Shown piece after piece: positions 1 through 9,027 of a DNA stretch of 64,000 nucleotides. The first letter of the stretch is position 1. Each line of letters opens with the position of its first letter. The DNA lies in contig NZ_LQIS01000014.1 of the NCBI RefSeq assembly GCF_001499905.1, positions 44,419 through 108,418 of the forward strand. The letters are read 5' to 3'. The notes beneath the pieces are model-generated. The model was not told the DNA's origin. It made no database searches and saw only the letters and a list, made by a program, of their open reading frames with translations. The stretch is from Mycobacterium sp. GA-1285 (GTDB lineage Bacteria > Actinomycetota > Actinomycetes > Mycobacteriales > Mycobacteriaceae). The position numbers and the translations under genes are program-made.

Positions 1-1412
1 TGAACAGTGTTGCAAAGCGTGTGCTCGCTGTTGCGTTGGTGGTGGCCCTCGTCGGCGGGATCGTCGTCCTGATCCGGCAGACCGTATTCCGGCCCACGAC
101 GATCACCGCTCATTTCACCACCGCCACCGCCATCTACCCCGGCGACGAGGTTCGCATCGCCGGCGTCAAGGTGGGCTCCATCGAGTCGATCAAACCGGTC
201 GGCACCGAGGCGGAGATGACACTTGCCGTCGACCACGGGATCAAGGTTCCCGCCGACGCCAAGGCGGTGATCGTGGCGCAGAACCTCGTCTCGGCCCGGT
301 ATGTCCAACTCACGCCCGCATATGAGTCCGGCCCCGCGATGACCGACGGGGCGGTCATCCCGTTGGAACGCACGGCCGTCCCGGTCGAGTGGAACGAAGT
401 CAAAGAACAGTTGACGCGCCTGGCGACCGAATTGGGTCCGGCAGAAGGAATGTCGACGGGATCGGTCGGCCGGTTCATCGACAGTGCGGCCAACGCCCTC
501 GACGGTAACGGCGACAAACTGCGTCAGACCCTTGCGCAACTGTCCGGCGTCGGTCGCATACTCGCCGACGGTAGCGGCAACATCGTCGACACCATTGCTC
601 ACCTGCAGCAGTTCGTTACCGCGCTGCGGGACAGCAACGAACAGATCGTGCAATTCCAGGACAGGTTTGCGACGTTGACCAGTGTGGTCGACGACAGCCG
701 ATCCGACCTCGACGGCGCGCTGAAGAACCTGTCCGACGTGGTCGACGACACCACCCGATTCATCCGCGGCACGCGCGACCCGGCAGCCGAACAGATTCAG
801 CGACTGGCCAACGTCACCCAGAACCTCGCCGACAACCGCATGGCGCTGGAAAACGTCCTGCACATCGCGCCGCATTCGATCGCCAACGCGGTGAACATGT
901 TCGACCCGCGCACCGGGGCGGCCAGCGGCGTGTTCGTGTTGAACAATCTGTCGAATCCGGTGTGGGCCTTCTGCGGCATGATCGGCGCGCTCGCAAATGT
1001 CACCGCACCGACGACCGGAAAGTTGTGCTCGCAGTATCTCGGGCCGGGACTGCGCACAGCGAGCATCAACAACGTGCCGTTTCCGTTCAGCCTGTTTCTG
1101 TCGTCGAATCCGCCGCCGTACATGCTGCGGTATTCCGAACCGGAACTGATGCCCGGAGCGGGCGGGCCACCTGACGACCAACCGGAATCGCCGCCCGCGG
1201 TGTCGGCCTACACCGGAGTCGGCGACGTGCCGCCGCCTCCCGGTTGGAGCGTGCCGCCCGCACCACCCGGTCCGACACCGATGACAGTCGCGCCCGCCCC
1301 ATCGGGTCCGCCGACGCTGCAGGACATGCTGTTGCCGGCGGAGCGGCCCAACGCGCCGGCACCACCGGTGGCGGTGCCGCCCCCGGTCACGCACGGCGGT
1401 GCCCCCTCATGA
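1..1412 (+). CDS. Mce family protein, MceD-like (5' end just outside window)
   Basis: The window opens with TG followed by an in-frame reading frame, so the start codon (ATG or GTG) almost certainly begins one base before position 1; an internal GTG lies at 21. The protein is about 469 residues. It has one N-terminal hydrophobic segment, then an MCE/MlaD domain (around residues 35-120, with YPGDEVRIAGVKVG), a long helical middle, and a Pro/Ala-rich C-terminal tail. Mce proteins form cell-envelope lipid or sterol importers built from six Mce subunits and two YrbE permeases. The stop overlaps the start of the next gene (ATGA). Position before the lipoprotein subunit and the proline-rich tail suggest subunit D. 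Which mce operon this is cannot be decided here. Confidence 0.9.
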   Translation, partial: NSVAKRVLAVALVVALVGGIVVLIRQTVFRPTTITAHFTTATAIYPGDEVRIAGVKVGSIESIKPVGTEAEMTLAVDHGIKVPADAKAVIVAQNLVSARYVQLTPAYESGPAMTDGAVIPLERTAVPVEWNEVKEQLTRLATELGPAEGMSTGSVGRFIDSAANALDGNGDKLRQTLAQLSGVGRILADGSGNIVDTIAHLQQFVTALRDSNEQIVQFQDRFATLTSVVDDSRSDLDGALKNLSDVVDDTTRFIRGTRDPAAEQIQRLANVTQNLADNRMALENVLHIAPHSIANAVNMFDPRTGAASGVFVLNNLSNPVWAFCGMIGALANVTAPTTGKLCSQYLGPGLRTASINNVPFPFSLFLSSNPPPYMLRYSEPELMPGAGGPPDDQPESPPAVSAYTGVGDVPPPPGWSVPPAPPGPTPMTVAPAPSGPPTLQDMLLPAERPNAPAPPVAVPPPVTHGGAPS

Positions 1413-2569
1413 TCGGCCTGCGCACGGTGGCGGCCGGCCTGACCGTGCTAATGACGGTTGCCGGATGCTCATTCCAAGGGGTCAACTCGCTGCCCTTACC
1501 GGGCGCGGTTGGCCGTGGTCCGGATAGCCACGTCTACCACGTCGAACTCGCGAACATCGGTACCTTGGAATCGAATTCGCCGGTGATGATCGACGATGTG
1601 GTGGTCGGCAGCGTGGGAAGGATGACACTGCACGGCTGGCACATCGACCTCGAGGTGTCGGTCAAGCCTGACATCGTGGTGCCCGGCAATGCCGTCGCCA
1701 CGGTGGGACAGACCAGCCTCCTGGGGTCGATGCACGTTGCGCTCGACCCACCGCCGGGCGAGGAACCACGCGGCAGGCTCAGTCCGGGCGCCACGATCGC
1801 TTTGGACAAGACCTCGACTTACCCGTCGACAGAACAGACGTTGGCATCGTTGGCGGCCGTGGTCAATGGCGGCGGTTTGGGGCAGATCGGCGATATCATC
1901 GCCAACTTCAACACCGCCCTCTCGGGGCGCCAGGCCACGGTGCGGGATCTGATCGCCCGGCTGGACACCTTCGTCGGCACTCTTTACCGGCAGCGCGACA
2001 ACATCCTCGCGACGATCGATGAGCTGAACCGGTTCTCCCAGCGACTGGGCGATGAGCAGCAGGTGCTGACGCGGGCGCTGAACAAGATTCCGCCCGCACT
2101 CGACGTCCTGCTCCGCGAGCGGCCCCGCTTCACCACCGCGCTGGAGCGGCTGGGGCAGTTCAGCGATACGGTGACCGGTTTGATCAACGACACCCAAGCC
2201 GATCTCGTAACGAACTTGCGCAACCTGGAACCGACGCTGCGCGCGCTCGCCGACGTGGGACCCGAGATCGATACCGCGCTGGCCTGGCTACCGACGTTTC
2301 CGTTGACCCAGAACCTGATCGACCGCGGGGTCCGCGGGGACTACGTCAACCTATTCGTCACGGTCGATTGGACCAATCCGCGGCTCAAACGCGGTCTACT
2401 GCTCGGCACCCGACTCGGGCAGGACCGTGCGTCGCTGATCCCCGCGCCCGGTGATCCCGGGTACGACGCCTACTACACCAAATTCCCTCTGGGGGTGGGC
2501 ACTTCACCGCCCTTCGGTCCGATCCCCAATGCGGCACCCGCGCCGTGGGAACCCGGGGGTGGTGGTTGA
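1409..2569 (+). CDS. Mce lipoprotein subunit, MceE/LprK-like
   Basis: The 386-residue protein starts with a signal peptide ending in a lipobox (TVAGC, Cys at about residue 19), so it is likely lipid-anchored. An MCE domain follows (about residues 40-120, with VMIDDVVVGSVGRM), then a helical region. The E subunit is the usual lipoprotein of mycobacterial Mce complexes. The ATG at 1409 overlaps the previous stop by 4 bases, and the stop overlaps the next start, as expected for a translationally coupled operon. Confidence 0.92.
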   Translation: MIGLRTVAAGLTVLMTVAGCSFQGVNSLPLPGAVGRGPDSHVYHVELANIGTLESNSPVMIDDVVVGSVGRMTLHGWHIDLEVSVKPDIVVPGNAVATVGQTSLLGSMHVALDPPPGEEPRGRLSPGATIALDKTSTYPSTEQTLASLAAVVNGGGLGQIGDIIANFNTALSGRQATVRDLIARLDTFVGTLYRQRDNILATIDELNRFSQRLGDEQQVLTRALNKIPPALDVLLRERPRFTTALERLGQFSDTVTGLINDTQADLVTNLRNLEPTLRALADVGPEIDTALAWLPTFPLTQNLIDRGVRGDYVNLFVTVDWTNPRLKRGLLLGTRLGQDRASLIPAPGDPGYDAYYTKFPLGVGTSPPFGPIPNAAPAPWEPGGGG

Positions 2570-4269
2570 TGCTGCCACGGATGGTGCGTATCCAGCTCGT
2601 GATCTTCACGATCGCATCGATCATCGGTGTGGTCGCGATGGTGTTCGCCTACATGCAGGTACCCACTCTGCTGGGCATCGGGAAGATCACCGTCACGCTG
2701 GAGTTGCCTTCCTCCGGCGGGCTCTACCGTTTCGCCAATGTCACCTACCGCGGCGTGCAGGTGGGCAGGGTGACCGAGATGGACGTGTCCCGCACGCAGG
2801 CCACCGCGACTCTGCGACTCGACACGTCACCCAAGATCCCGGCCGATCTGCGAGCCGAGGTGCGCAGCGTCTCAGCCGTCGGTGAGCAGTACGTCGAACT
2901 GCTCCCTCGTACCGACTCACCGCCGTATCTGCAAGACGGATCGGTGATCTCGAAGGGCGACGCCGCGATTCCCCAGCCGGTGAGCCCGATGCTGGATCAA
3001 ATCAACATGCTCATCAAGAGCATCCCGAAGGGGCAGCTGAACGAGTTGATCGACGAATCGTACAAGGCTTTCGGTGGGGCCGGTTTCGACATGGGATCGC
3101 TGGTCGATTCGTCTGCCACGCTCTCCGAAGCCCTGAACAGCGACGCCCCCCGTTCGGCACGATTGGCTGAAGACTCTGTGCCACTGCTTGATTCGCAAGC
3201 CCGCTCGACCGACGCGCTGCGTCTGTGGACGCGAAGCCTCGCCGGTGTCACCGGTCAGCTCGTGGCCAACGACGCGCAATTCCGCACTCTGCTGGACCAG
3301 GCCCCCGCCGCCGCGTACGAGGCCGCCGGGCTGCTGGAGCAGATCAAGCCGACCCTGCCGGTGCTGTTGGCCAACATGACCACCCTCGGTCAGGTGGCAG
3401 TGACCTATCGCCCCTCGCTCGAACAGGTACTCGTGCTGTTACCACCGTTCGTGGCCAACGTGCAGTCGTCGGCTCCCCAGAACAATCCCACCGGTATCGC
3501 CCTCGGCGACTTCCGGATTCAGATGGCCGACCCCAACCCGTGCACCGTCGGATTCCTGCCGCCTTCGGAATGGCGCAGTCCGGACGATCAGACCACGATC
3601 GACACCCCGGACGGGTTGTATTGCAAGCTGCCGCAGGATTCGCCCATCGTCGTGCGGGGTGCGCGCAACGCGCCGTGCATGGGGGTGCCCGGCAAGCGGG
3701 CACCGACCGTCGAGCAGTGCTACAGCGACAAACCCTATGTACCGCTCGCGATGCGGCAACACACCCTGGGCCCGTATCCGCTCGATCCGAACCTCATCTC
3801 TCAGGGCGTACTTCCCGACGATCGGGTCAGCGCCGACGAGCATCTCTTCGCTCCGCTCGAAGGCACCCCGCTTCCGCCCGGCGCCGTGCCGCGCGGTCCG
3901 CTGCCGCCGATCCCGCCTCCGCCGCTGGCTCCCGGCGCACAGATGCCGTCGTTGCCGGCGGGCGCGATCCCGCCCCTCGTGTCGCGGGCAGAGGATCAGC
4001 AGGGTGCCACCGCGCCGGCGCCGCAGGCTGCATCCCCACCCGGACCACCGCCGCCGACGGACGGATCGCCACCCCCGCCGGGAGCGGTGCCCGCGACGCC
4101 GAGTTCCGTCACCACCGGTCCCGCGGAGGGACCGTCCGTCGCCATCGCGCACTACGATCCGCGGACCGGCCGATACGCGACACCGGACGGAAACATCGGT
4201 CACCAAACCGATCTCGTGCAAAGCCCGGAGTCCTGGCGGGAGCTGATCTACAGGGGAGGCGCGCAATGA
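2569..4269 (+). CDS. Mce family protein, MceF-like
   Basis: The 566-residue protein has an N-terminal membrane anchor (residues about 8-28) and an MCE domain (about 35-115, with VTYRGVQVGRVTEMDV). A long helical region and a strongly Pro-rich segment (about 430-530) follow, with a short conserved end. As the last mce gene before a small secreted protein it fits subunit F. The ATG at 2569 overlaps the MceE stop and its own stop overlaps the next gene by 4 bases. F subunits of this length with a proline-rich tail occur in non-pathogenic mycobacteria. The imported lipid is unknown. Confidence 0.9.
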   Translation: MLPRMVRIQLVIFTIASIIGVVAMVFAYMQVPTLLGIGKITVTLELPSSGGLYRFANVTYRGVQVGRVTEMDVSRTQATATLRLDTSPKIPADLRAEVRSVSAVGEQYVELLPRTDSPPYLQDGSVISKGDAAIPQPVSPMLDQINMLIKSIPKGQLNELIDESYKAFGGAGFDMGSLVDSSATLSEALNSDAPRSARLAEDSVPLLDSQARSTDALRLWTRSLAGVTGQLVANDAQFRTLLDQAPAAAYEAAGLLEQIKPTLPVLLANMTTLGQVAVTYRPSLEQVLVLLPPFVANVQSSAPQNNPTGIALGDFRIQMADPNPCTVGFLPPSEWRSPDDQTTIDTPDGLYCKLPQDSPIVVRGARNAPCMGVPGKRAPTVEQCYSDKPYVPLAMRQHTLGPYPLDPNLISQGVLPDDRVSADEHLFAPLEGTPLPPGAVPRGPLPPIPPPPLAPGAQMPSLPAGAIPPLVSRAEDQQGATAPAPQAASPPGPPPPTDGSPPPPGAVPATPSSVTTGPAEGPSVAIAHYDPRTGRYATPDGNIGHQTDLVQSPESWRELIYRGGAQ

Positions 4270-4745
4270 TTCGAGCGCTGACGATCGCGGCGGTGATCAT
4301 CGCGGCGATCCCTTCCGCGCCTCACGCACGGGCGCAGAACGAAGTCGCGATCAACGGCGTCTTCACCGCGTTCTCCGATGGCCGGTGGGCGGAGACCAAC
4401 GACTCGCGTCACGACGAGGCAAGCGTCACGCAGACCTGGACGATCACCTCGTCGTGTACAACGTTTCAGGATTGCACCGGCCGCGTGGAGAGCGACCAGG
4501 GCTGGAGCGCGGAGTTGATCTACCTGAGCGGCCGGTGGAAGGTCAGCAGGACCGTCGAGAACTGGGAGCCGTGCATCGACGGCACGGCGTACCCCGGCAA
4601 ACAGACGTGGGTGTTCTGGCTCGGATATCCGCAGGACCCCAACAAGTACACCGGCTGGGACAAGACCGAGGGCCCCAGCGGCGCATGCGGATTCAACAAG
4701 GTGCTCGACATCGAGACGCCGTTCACGCTGACCCGCGTGGGTTGA
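4266..4745 (+). CDS. small secreted protein at the end of the mce operon
   Basis: This 159-residue protein has an N-terminal signal peptide with a probable cut after an Ala-rich stretch near residue 22 (PHARAQ). The mature part contains four Cys (TSSCTTFQDCTG, WEPCID and SGACGF), consistent with two disulfides, and many Trp residues. I do not recognise a named domain. The ATG overlaps the mceF stop (ATGA), so it belongs to the operon and probably works in the envelope with the Mce complex. Its 3' end overlaps the convergent gene at 4723 by 23 bases. Confidence 0.8.
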   Translation: MIRALTIAAVIIAAIPSAPHARAQNEVAINGVFTAFSDGRWAETNDSRHDEASVTQTWTITSSCTTFQDCTGRVESDQGWSAELIYLSGRWKVSRTVENWEPCIDGTAYPGKQTWVFWLGYPQDPNKYTGWDKTEGPSGACGFNKVLDIETPFTLTRVG

Positions 4746-5835
4746 ATGCGTGCCGCGGGATCGTCAGTGGCAGGTCGACCGAACTGAGCAGACCCGGTTG
4801 TGCGGCAACGACGTATGGCACCGCGTTGACGACGCGCATCGCCGTGGCGACCATCGCCCCTGCACCCGAGGTCATGCTTTCGATGGCCGCGTCCTTGCGG
4901 TCACGGACGGTGGCCGCCATTGTGCACTCGATGTCGGGCTGACCGGTGATCACGACCCGATAGCCGAGCGCACCCGGTAAAGTCGGCCACTCGGGAGCCA
5001 CGTCGGGCGCCAACCGGGTGACGTGTTCGATCACGATCGCCTCGTGGCCGTCGACGATGCCGATCGCCTGCATCCGCAGGGCGCCGCACGTGCCCGCTTC
5101 GACGGTGCCCATCGCCACCTCCAGCGTTCGCTCCGTCACCGCACGGTCGAACGTCTCGCGGACCTCTTGAACTTCGGCGCCCAGCGCCTCGGCGACCATC
5201 CGGATCTGGCCCTGCCATTCGCCGGCGATGGCGCCGGGGAAGGAGATCCACGGCTGGTAGTCAAGCGGCCGCCCGAACCCCAATGCGTCGCTCATGATGT
5301 CGGGGACGCCGTAATCGTCGTAGAGGCCGATCTCGTAAGCGTGGATCTTCTCGATTTGCGAGGACTGTGTGCTCAGCACCAGCGGTAGGTAGTCGGCGGC
5401 GAATCCCGGCTCGATACCCGAGGCGTACAACGAGACCTGGCCCTCCTTGGCCGCCGCGGCCAGTTGGTCGCGCCACTCGGCGGGTTCGTAGGCGTGTGGG
5501 TTGACCAGGTGGGTCGTGCTGGTCGTCACCACGTTGATTCCGGCGCTGAGCAGCTTCACATAGTCCGGGATCGCCAGCGCGTCACGCTCGGGTCCGCTGG
5601 CCGCATAGACGACACAGTCGGGCTTGAGCCCGATCAGCGCGTCCGCGTCGGTGGTGACGGCCACCCCGATCGGCTGCCCGTTGGCAAGTTCACCCGCGTC
5701 CATGCCGTCCTTCTCGGGGGAGTACACCCACACCCCGACGAGATCCAGGTCGGGGCGCTGGGATATCGCACGGATCGCGATGCACCCGATTCCGCCGGTC
5801 GACCAGACCACGACGCGGTGCTTACCTGCGGTCAT
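4723..5835 (-). CDS. NAD(P)-dependent oxidoreductase, dihydrodipicolinate-reductase/amine-dehydrogenase-like
   Basis: The 370-residue cytoplasmic protein begins with a Rossmann motif (VVVWSTGGIG). It looks like the DapB-N or 2,4-diaminopentanoate-dehydrogenase-like oxidoreductases common in mycobacteria. Motifs include VVYAASGPERDA and a conserved end, AVPYVVAA. The ATG at 5835 is chosen because an AGGAGG ribosome site lies just upstream; an in-frame ATG at 5904 would extend the protein through the promoter region. It is a close paralogue of the gene at 6958. It is divergent from the operon starting at 5973, with two putative operators between. The natural substrate is unknown. Confidence 0.8.
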   Translation of the reverse strand: MTAGKHRVVVWSTGGIGCIAIRAISQRPDLDLVGVWVYSPEKDGMDAGELANGQPIGVAVTTDADALIGLKPDCVVYAASGPERDALAIPDYVKLLSAGINVVTTSTTHLVNPHAYEPAEWRDQLAAAAKEGQVSLYASGIEPGFAADYLPLVLSTQSSQIEKIHAYEIGLYDDYGVPDIMSDALGFGRPLDYQPWISFPGAIAGEWQGQIRMVAEALGAEVQEVRETFDRAVTERTLEVAMGTVEAGTCGALRMQAIGIVDGHEAIVIEHVTRLAPDVAPEWPTLPGALGYRVVITGQPDIECTMAATVRDRKDAAIESMTSGAGAMVATAMRVVNAVPYVVAAQPGLLSSVDLPLTIPRHAFNPRGSA

Positions 5836-5889
5836 CGAGCCTCCTCGAAAGAGTGCGGTGCTCGCGGCATCGAGAATGGCGCGCCAGCC

Positions 5890-5911
5890 TAGAATAGCAA
5901 TCACTATTAAA
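5890..5911. promoter_or_regulatory. degenerate copy of the 26275 palindrome
   Basis: On the minus strand this reads TTTAATAGTG-AT-TGCTATTCTA. The left arm matches 9 of 10 bases and the right arm 6 of 10 of the perfect palindrome at 26275-26296, with the same 2-base centre. It sits in the divergent intergenic region 5836-5972 next to the 14-bp operator at 5916. Binding by the TetR encoded at 25582 is an inference. Confidence 0.35.
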
Positions 5912-5915
5912 CCAG

Positions 5916-5929
5916 AACAAAAATTAGGT
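5916..5929 (+). promoter_or_regulatory. copy 1 of shared 14-bp operator motif
   Basis: The sequence is AACAAAAATTAGGT, followed by TAAA. It is one of six related sites (5916, 11651, 12957, 13990, 15727, 16617) with consensus AACARATNTTWGGT, an imperfect inverted repeat (AMCNAA-NN-TTNGGT). It lies between the divergent genes starting at 5835 and 5973 and could control both. Confidence 0.65.
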
Positions 5930-5972
5930 TAAAGTCGATCGTCGTGAATACTTCGGCTTTGTTGCGGTGCTG

Positions 5973-6941
5973 ATGTTCACGCTCCGTTTCGACATGCGCG
6001 CCCCCGCTGCCGGTGCGCCCACCACCGAGCTGTATACGGCCGCTGTCCGGATGTGTGAGTGGGCCGAGACGCGCGGTGCGGTGGTCGCCGTGCTCTCCGA
6101 ACATCACGGGACCGAGGACGGCCACCTGCCTGCGCCGCACCTGCTGGCTTCGGCGATCGCCGCGCGAACCACCCGCCTGGCGATCTTGCTGGCAGCCGTG
6201 CCCATCACTTTCTGGGATCCCGTGCGGCTGGCCGAGAACATCGCCGTGCTCGACATCATCAGTCGCGGCCGCGTCTCCTATGCGTTCGGCATCGGCCACC
6301 GCGCCGAGGAGTACGAGCATTTCGGCGTGGACATGCGCCGGCGCGGCGCACTGGCCGATGAGTCGCTGGCGCTGCTGCTGCGGCTGCTGACCGGGGAGCC
6401 GATCGATATCGACGGGCGCCGCGTTCAGGTGACGCCTCCTCCGTCGTCGCCTGGCGGGCCCTACCTGCTGATCGCCGGGGGAAGCAGGGCCGCCGCCCGG
6501 CGCGCCGCGCGGCACGGGCTGGGTTTCATCTCTCAGGTCGCTTCGGCCGAGTTGAAACAGTTCTACGAAATCGAGTGCCGGAACAACGGATTCGAGCCCG
6601 GCCTCATGCAGTTCCCCGTCGAGGGCGCCCCGACGACGGTCTTCGTCGCCGACGATGTGGATGCGGCGTGGCAGGAGCTGGGACCGTACCTGTTGCACGA
6701 TGCGGTGACGGCCGCCTCCTACCGGCACGGCAACGATTCGGTGGCGAGCATCTCAACGGCGCGAAGTGTCTCCGAGCTGAGGGCAGCCCGCGGGCCCTAC
6801 CGCATCTTCACACCCGAGGAGGCCGTCGCGGCTGTCCGAGACGGCGGACCGCTTCCGCTGCTTCCACTGTGCGGCGGTCTGCCGCCCGAGCTGGCCTGGC
6901 CTTATCTCCAACGCGCCGCACTGGCGGCCGTGCCGACCTGA
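5973..6941 (+). CDS. luciferase-like (LLM) flavin/F420-dependent monooxygenase
   Basis: The 322-residue protein has the TIM-barrel luciferase-like fold signature: SEHHG near residue 45, LASAIAARTTR, VRLAENIAVLDIISRGR, and EEYEHFGV. Such enzymes oxidise substrates with reduced FMN or F420. The ATG at 5973 is preferred over a GTG at 5967 because the close paralogue at 8038 begins at the equivalent residue (MFTIRFDM). It is the first gene of a four-gene unit (monooxygenase, oxidoreductase, monooxygenase, P450) that follows operator copy 1. Confidence 0.85.
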   Translation: MFTLRFDMRAPAAGAPTTELYTAAVRMCEWAETRGAVVAVLSEHHGTEDGHLPAPHLLASAIAARTTRLAILLAAVPITFWDPVRLAENIAVLDIISRGRVSYAFGIGHRAEEYEHFGVDMRRRGALADESLALLLRLLTGEPIDIDGRRVQVTPPPSSPGGPYLLIAGGSRAAARRAARHGLGFISQVASAELKQFYEIECRNNGFEPGLMQFPVEGAPTTVFVADDVDAAWQELGPYLLHDAVTAASYRHGNDSVASISTARSVSELRAARGPYRIFTPEEAVAAVRDGGPLPLLPLCGGLPPELAWPYLQRAALAAVPT

Positions 6942-6957
6942 CCCGACGGGAGGAATC

Positions 6958-8031
6958 GTGAAAACACCGCTGAGGACCGTCGTCTGGTCGACAGGAGGCG
7001 TCGGATCGATCGCCATCGACGCGATCAGGGGCCGACCCGACCTCGACCTGGTGGGAGTGTGGGTGCACTCCGAGGAGAAGATCGGCAAGGATGCCGGGGA
7101 GCTCGCCGATGGAGATCGGATCGGGGTGACGGCGACCAACGACGCCGACGCGTTGATCGCGGTGCGCCCGGACTGCGTGGTGTACGCCGCAAGCGGACCG
7201 GAACGCGATGCGGGAGCGGTGCCCGATTATCTGAAGCTCCTCGAAGCCGGAATCAATGTGGTGTCGACATCGTCGACGACTCTGATCTATCCGCCCGCCT
7301 ACTACTCACCCGAGTGGCGTGACCAGATGGAGCAGGCCGCGAAGAAGGGCGGCGCGTCGTTCTACGCGTCCGGCATCTTTCCCGGCTTCGGCTCCGATCA
7401 GCTTGCGTTGGTGCTCGCCACGCAGTCGAAGCGGATCCGGTGCCTGACCGTCACCGAGGTCGCGCTCAACGACCACTACCCGGTGGCCGACGTGATGATG
7501 AACGGCATGGGCTTCGGACGCCCGCTGGATTTCGAACCGCTGCTCAAGACACCGGGTTTCATCGAAATGGCCTGGCGGGCACCGATTCACCTGATCGCGG
7601 CGGGCCTCGATGTCGAGGTCGAGGAGGTCTGCGGCAGCCTCGACCGCCGCGTCACCGACAGGGACATCGAGGTGGCGTTCGGCACGATCGAGGCCGGGAC
7701 GTGCGGTGCGGTGAGCACCCGGGCCGCGGGCGTGGTCAACGGTCGGGAAGCCATCGTCGTCCAGCACATCATCCGGATGGCACGCGACGTGGCGCCGGAC
7801 TGGCCGTCCTCGGAGTTCGACGCCACCTATCGTGTCGACATCGACGGTGATCCCGACATTCACTGCGCGATGAACGTCGGTGCGGCCGAGGGGCACGGTG
7901 CCGGCCATGCCGCGATGACCGCCACCGCGATGCGCGTCGTCAACGCGATCCCCTACGTCGTGGCGGCTCCTGCGGGCCTGTTGAGCTCACTGGACCTGCC
8001 GAACACCCTGCCCCGGCACGCTTTCGGGTGA
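6958..8031 (+). CDS. NAD(P)-dependent oxidoreductase, paralogue of the 4723 gene
   Basis: This 357-residue protein starts at a GTG preceded by GGGAGGAA. It carries the same N-terminal Rossmann motif (VVWSTGGVG), VVYAASGPERDA and NAIPYVVAAPAG end as the product of 4723-5835, so the two are duplicates that have diverged. It belongs to the DapB-N or amine-dehydrogenase-like group. It lies between two luciferase-like genes in one operon, with short gaps of 16 and 6 bases. A joint oxidation pathway is likely, but the substrate is not evident. Confidence 0.8.
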   Translation: MKTPLRTVVWSTGGVGSIAIDAIRGRPDLDLVGVWVHSEEKIGKDAGELADGDRIGVTATNDADALIAVRPDCVVYAASGPERDAGAVPDYLKLLEAGINVVSTSSTTLIYPPAYYSPEWRDQMEQAAKKGGASFYASGIFPGFGSDQLALVLATQSKRIRCLTVTEVALNDHYPVADVMMNGMGFGRPLDFEPLLKTPGFIEMAWRAPIHLIAAGLDVEVEEVCGSLDRRVTDRDIEVAFGTIEAGTCGAVSTRAAGVVNGREAIVVQHIIRMARDVAPDWPSSEFDATYRVDIDGDPDIHCAMNVGAAEGHGAGHAAMTATAMRVVNAIPYVVAAPAGLLSSLDLPNTLPRHAFG

Positions 8032-8037
8032 TCAGCC

Positions 8038-9027
8038 GTGTTCACCATCCGCTTCGACATGCGTGCTCCAAGCTTCGGCGCGGCGACGACGGACCTGTAC
8101 GCGGCGGCGATCGACATGTCGGCGTGGGCCGAGCGGCACGGATGCGTGGCGGCCGTGCTGTGCGAGCACCACGGGTCGTCGGACGGATATCTGCCTGCGC
8201 CGATGATGCTGGCTTCGGCGATCGCGGCCCGCACCGAGCGGTTGATGCTCAACGCGGTGGTGATCCTGCCGTTCTACGATCCCGTCCGGTTGGCCGAAGA
8301 CATCGCCGTGCTCGACATTCTGAGCAACGGCCGAACGTCGTACGTGTTCGGGTTGGGTTACCGCCCCGAGGAGTTCGAGCATTTCGGCATCGACCCGTCA
8401 CGCCGCGGTGCGCTGGCCGACGAGAACATCACCCTGCTGCGGACACTGATGAGCGGCCGGCCCACCGTTCACGACGACCGACGCATCATGGTTTCACCGT
8501 CGCCCTGCACTCCCGGCGGGCCGACGATGATGTGGGGCGGTGCGAGCCTTGCGGCGGCGCGCCGCGCCGGCCGGTACGGTCTGGGACTTCTGGCCAACGG
8601 CAGCGTGACCGGTATGCGAGAAGCGTACGAAGCCGCGTCGCGGGAGCATGGGCATGAGCCCGGCGGCGTGTTGCTGCCGTCGCCAGACACGCCGACGGTC
8701 ACCTTCGTCGCCGACGACGTCGACGAGGCGTGGGACGAGATCGGCGAATACCTGCTGCACGACGCCCAGATGTATGCGCAGTGGAATCCGGACAATCACG
8801 CTTCTGCCGGCATCTCGGCGGCTCGGGACGTCGCCGAACTGCGCCACCTCTACCGTTCGCACCGGATCATCGCCACGGACGAGGCGAGCGAAATCGTCCG
8901 CGGGGGAGGTTTTCTCAACCTGGCACCGCTGTGCGGCGGTATGCCACCCGAGACGGCGTGGCCCTATCTGAAGCGGGCCGGTGACGTGGCCGCGAACCCG
9001 ACAATGTCAGAAAAGAGCGACAGATGA
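8038..9027 (+). CDS. luciferase-like (LLM) flavin/F420-dependent monooxygenase, second copy
   Basis: This 329-residue TIM-barrel monooxygenase is clearly paralogous to the product of 5973-6941 along its whole length (CEHHGSSDGYLPAP, VRLAEDIAVLDIL, EEFEHFGID, PLCGGMPPE). The start is GTG at 8038, six bases after the previous stop. The stop overlaps the P450 start (ATGA at 9024-9027), so the two are probably translated together. The conserved blocks at both ends suggest both copies are functional. Confidence 0.85.
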   Translation: MFTIRFDMRAPSFGAATTDLYAAAIDMSAWAERHGCVAAVLCEHHGSSDGYLPAPMMLASAIAARTERLMLNAVVILPFYDPVRLAEDIAVLDILSNGRTSYVFGLGYRPEEFEHFGIDPSRRGALADENITLLRTLMSGRPTVHDDRRIMVSPSPCTPGGPTMMWGGASLAAARRAGRYGLGLLANGSVTGMREAYEAASREHGHEPGGVLLPSPDTPTVTFVADDVDEAWDEIGEYLLHDAQMYAQWNPDNHASAGISAARDVAELRHLYRSHRIIATDEASEIVRGGGFLNLAPLCGGMPPETAWPYLKRAGDVAANPTMSEKSDR

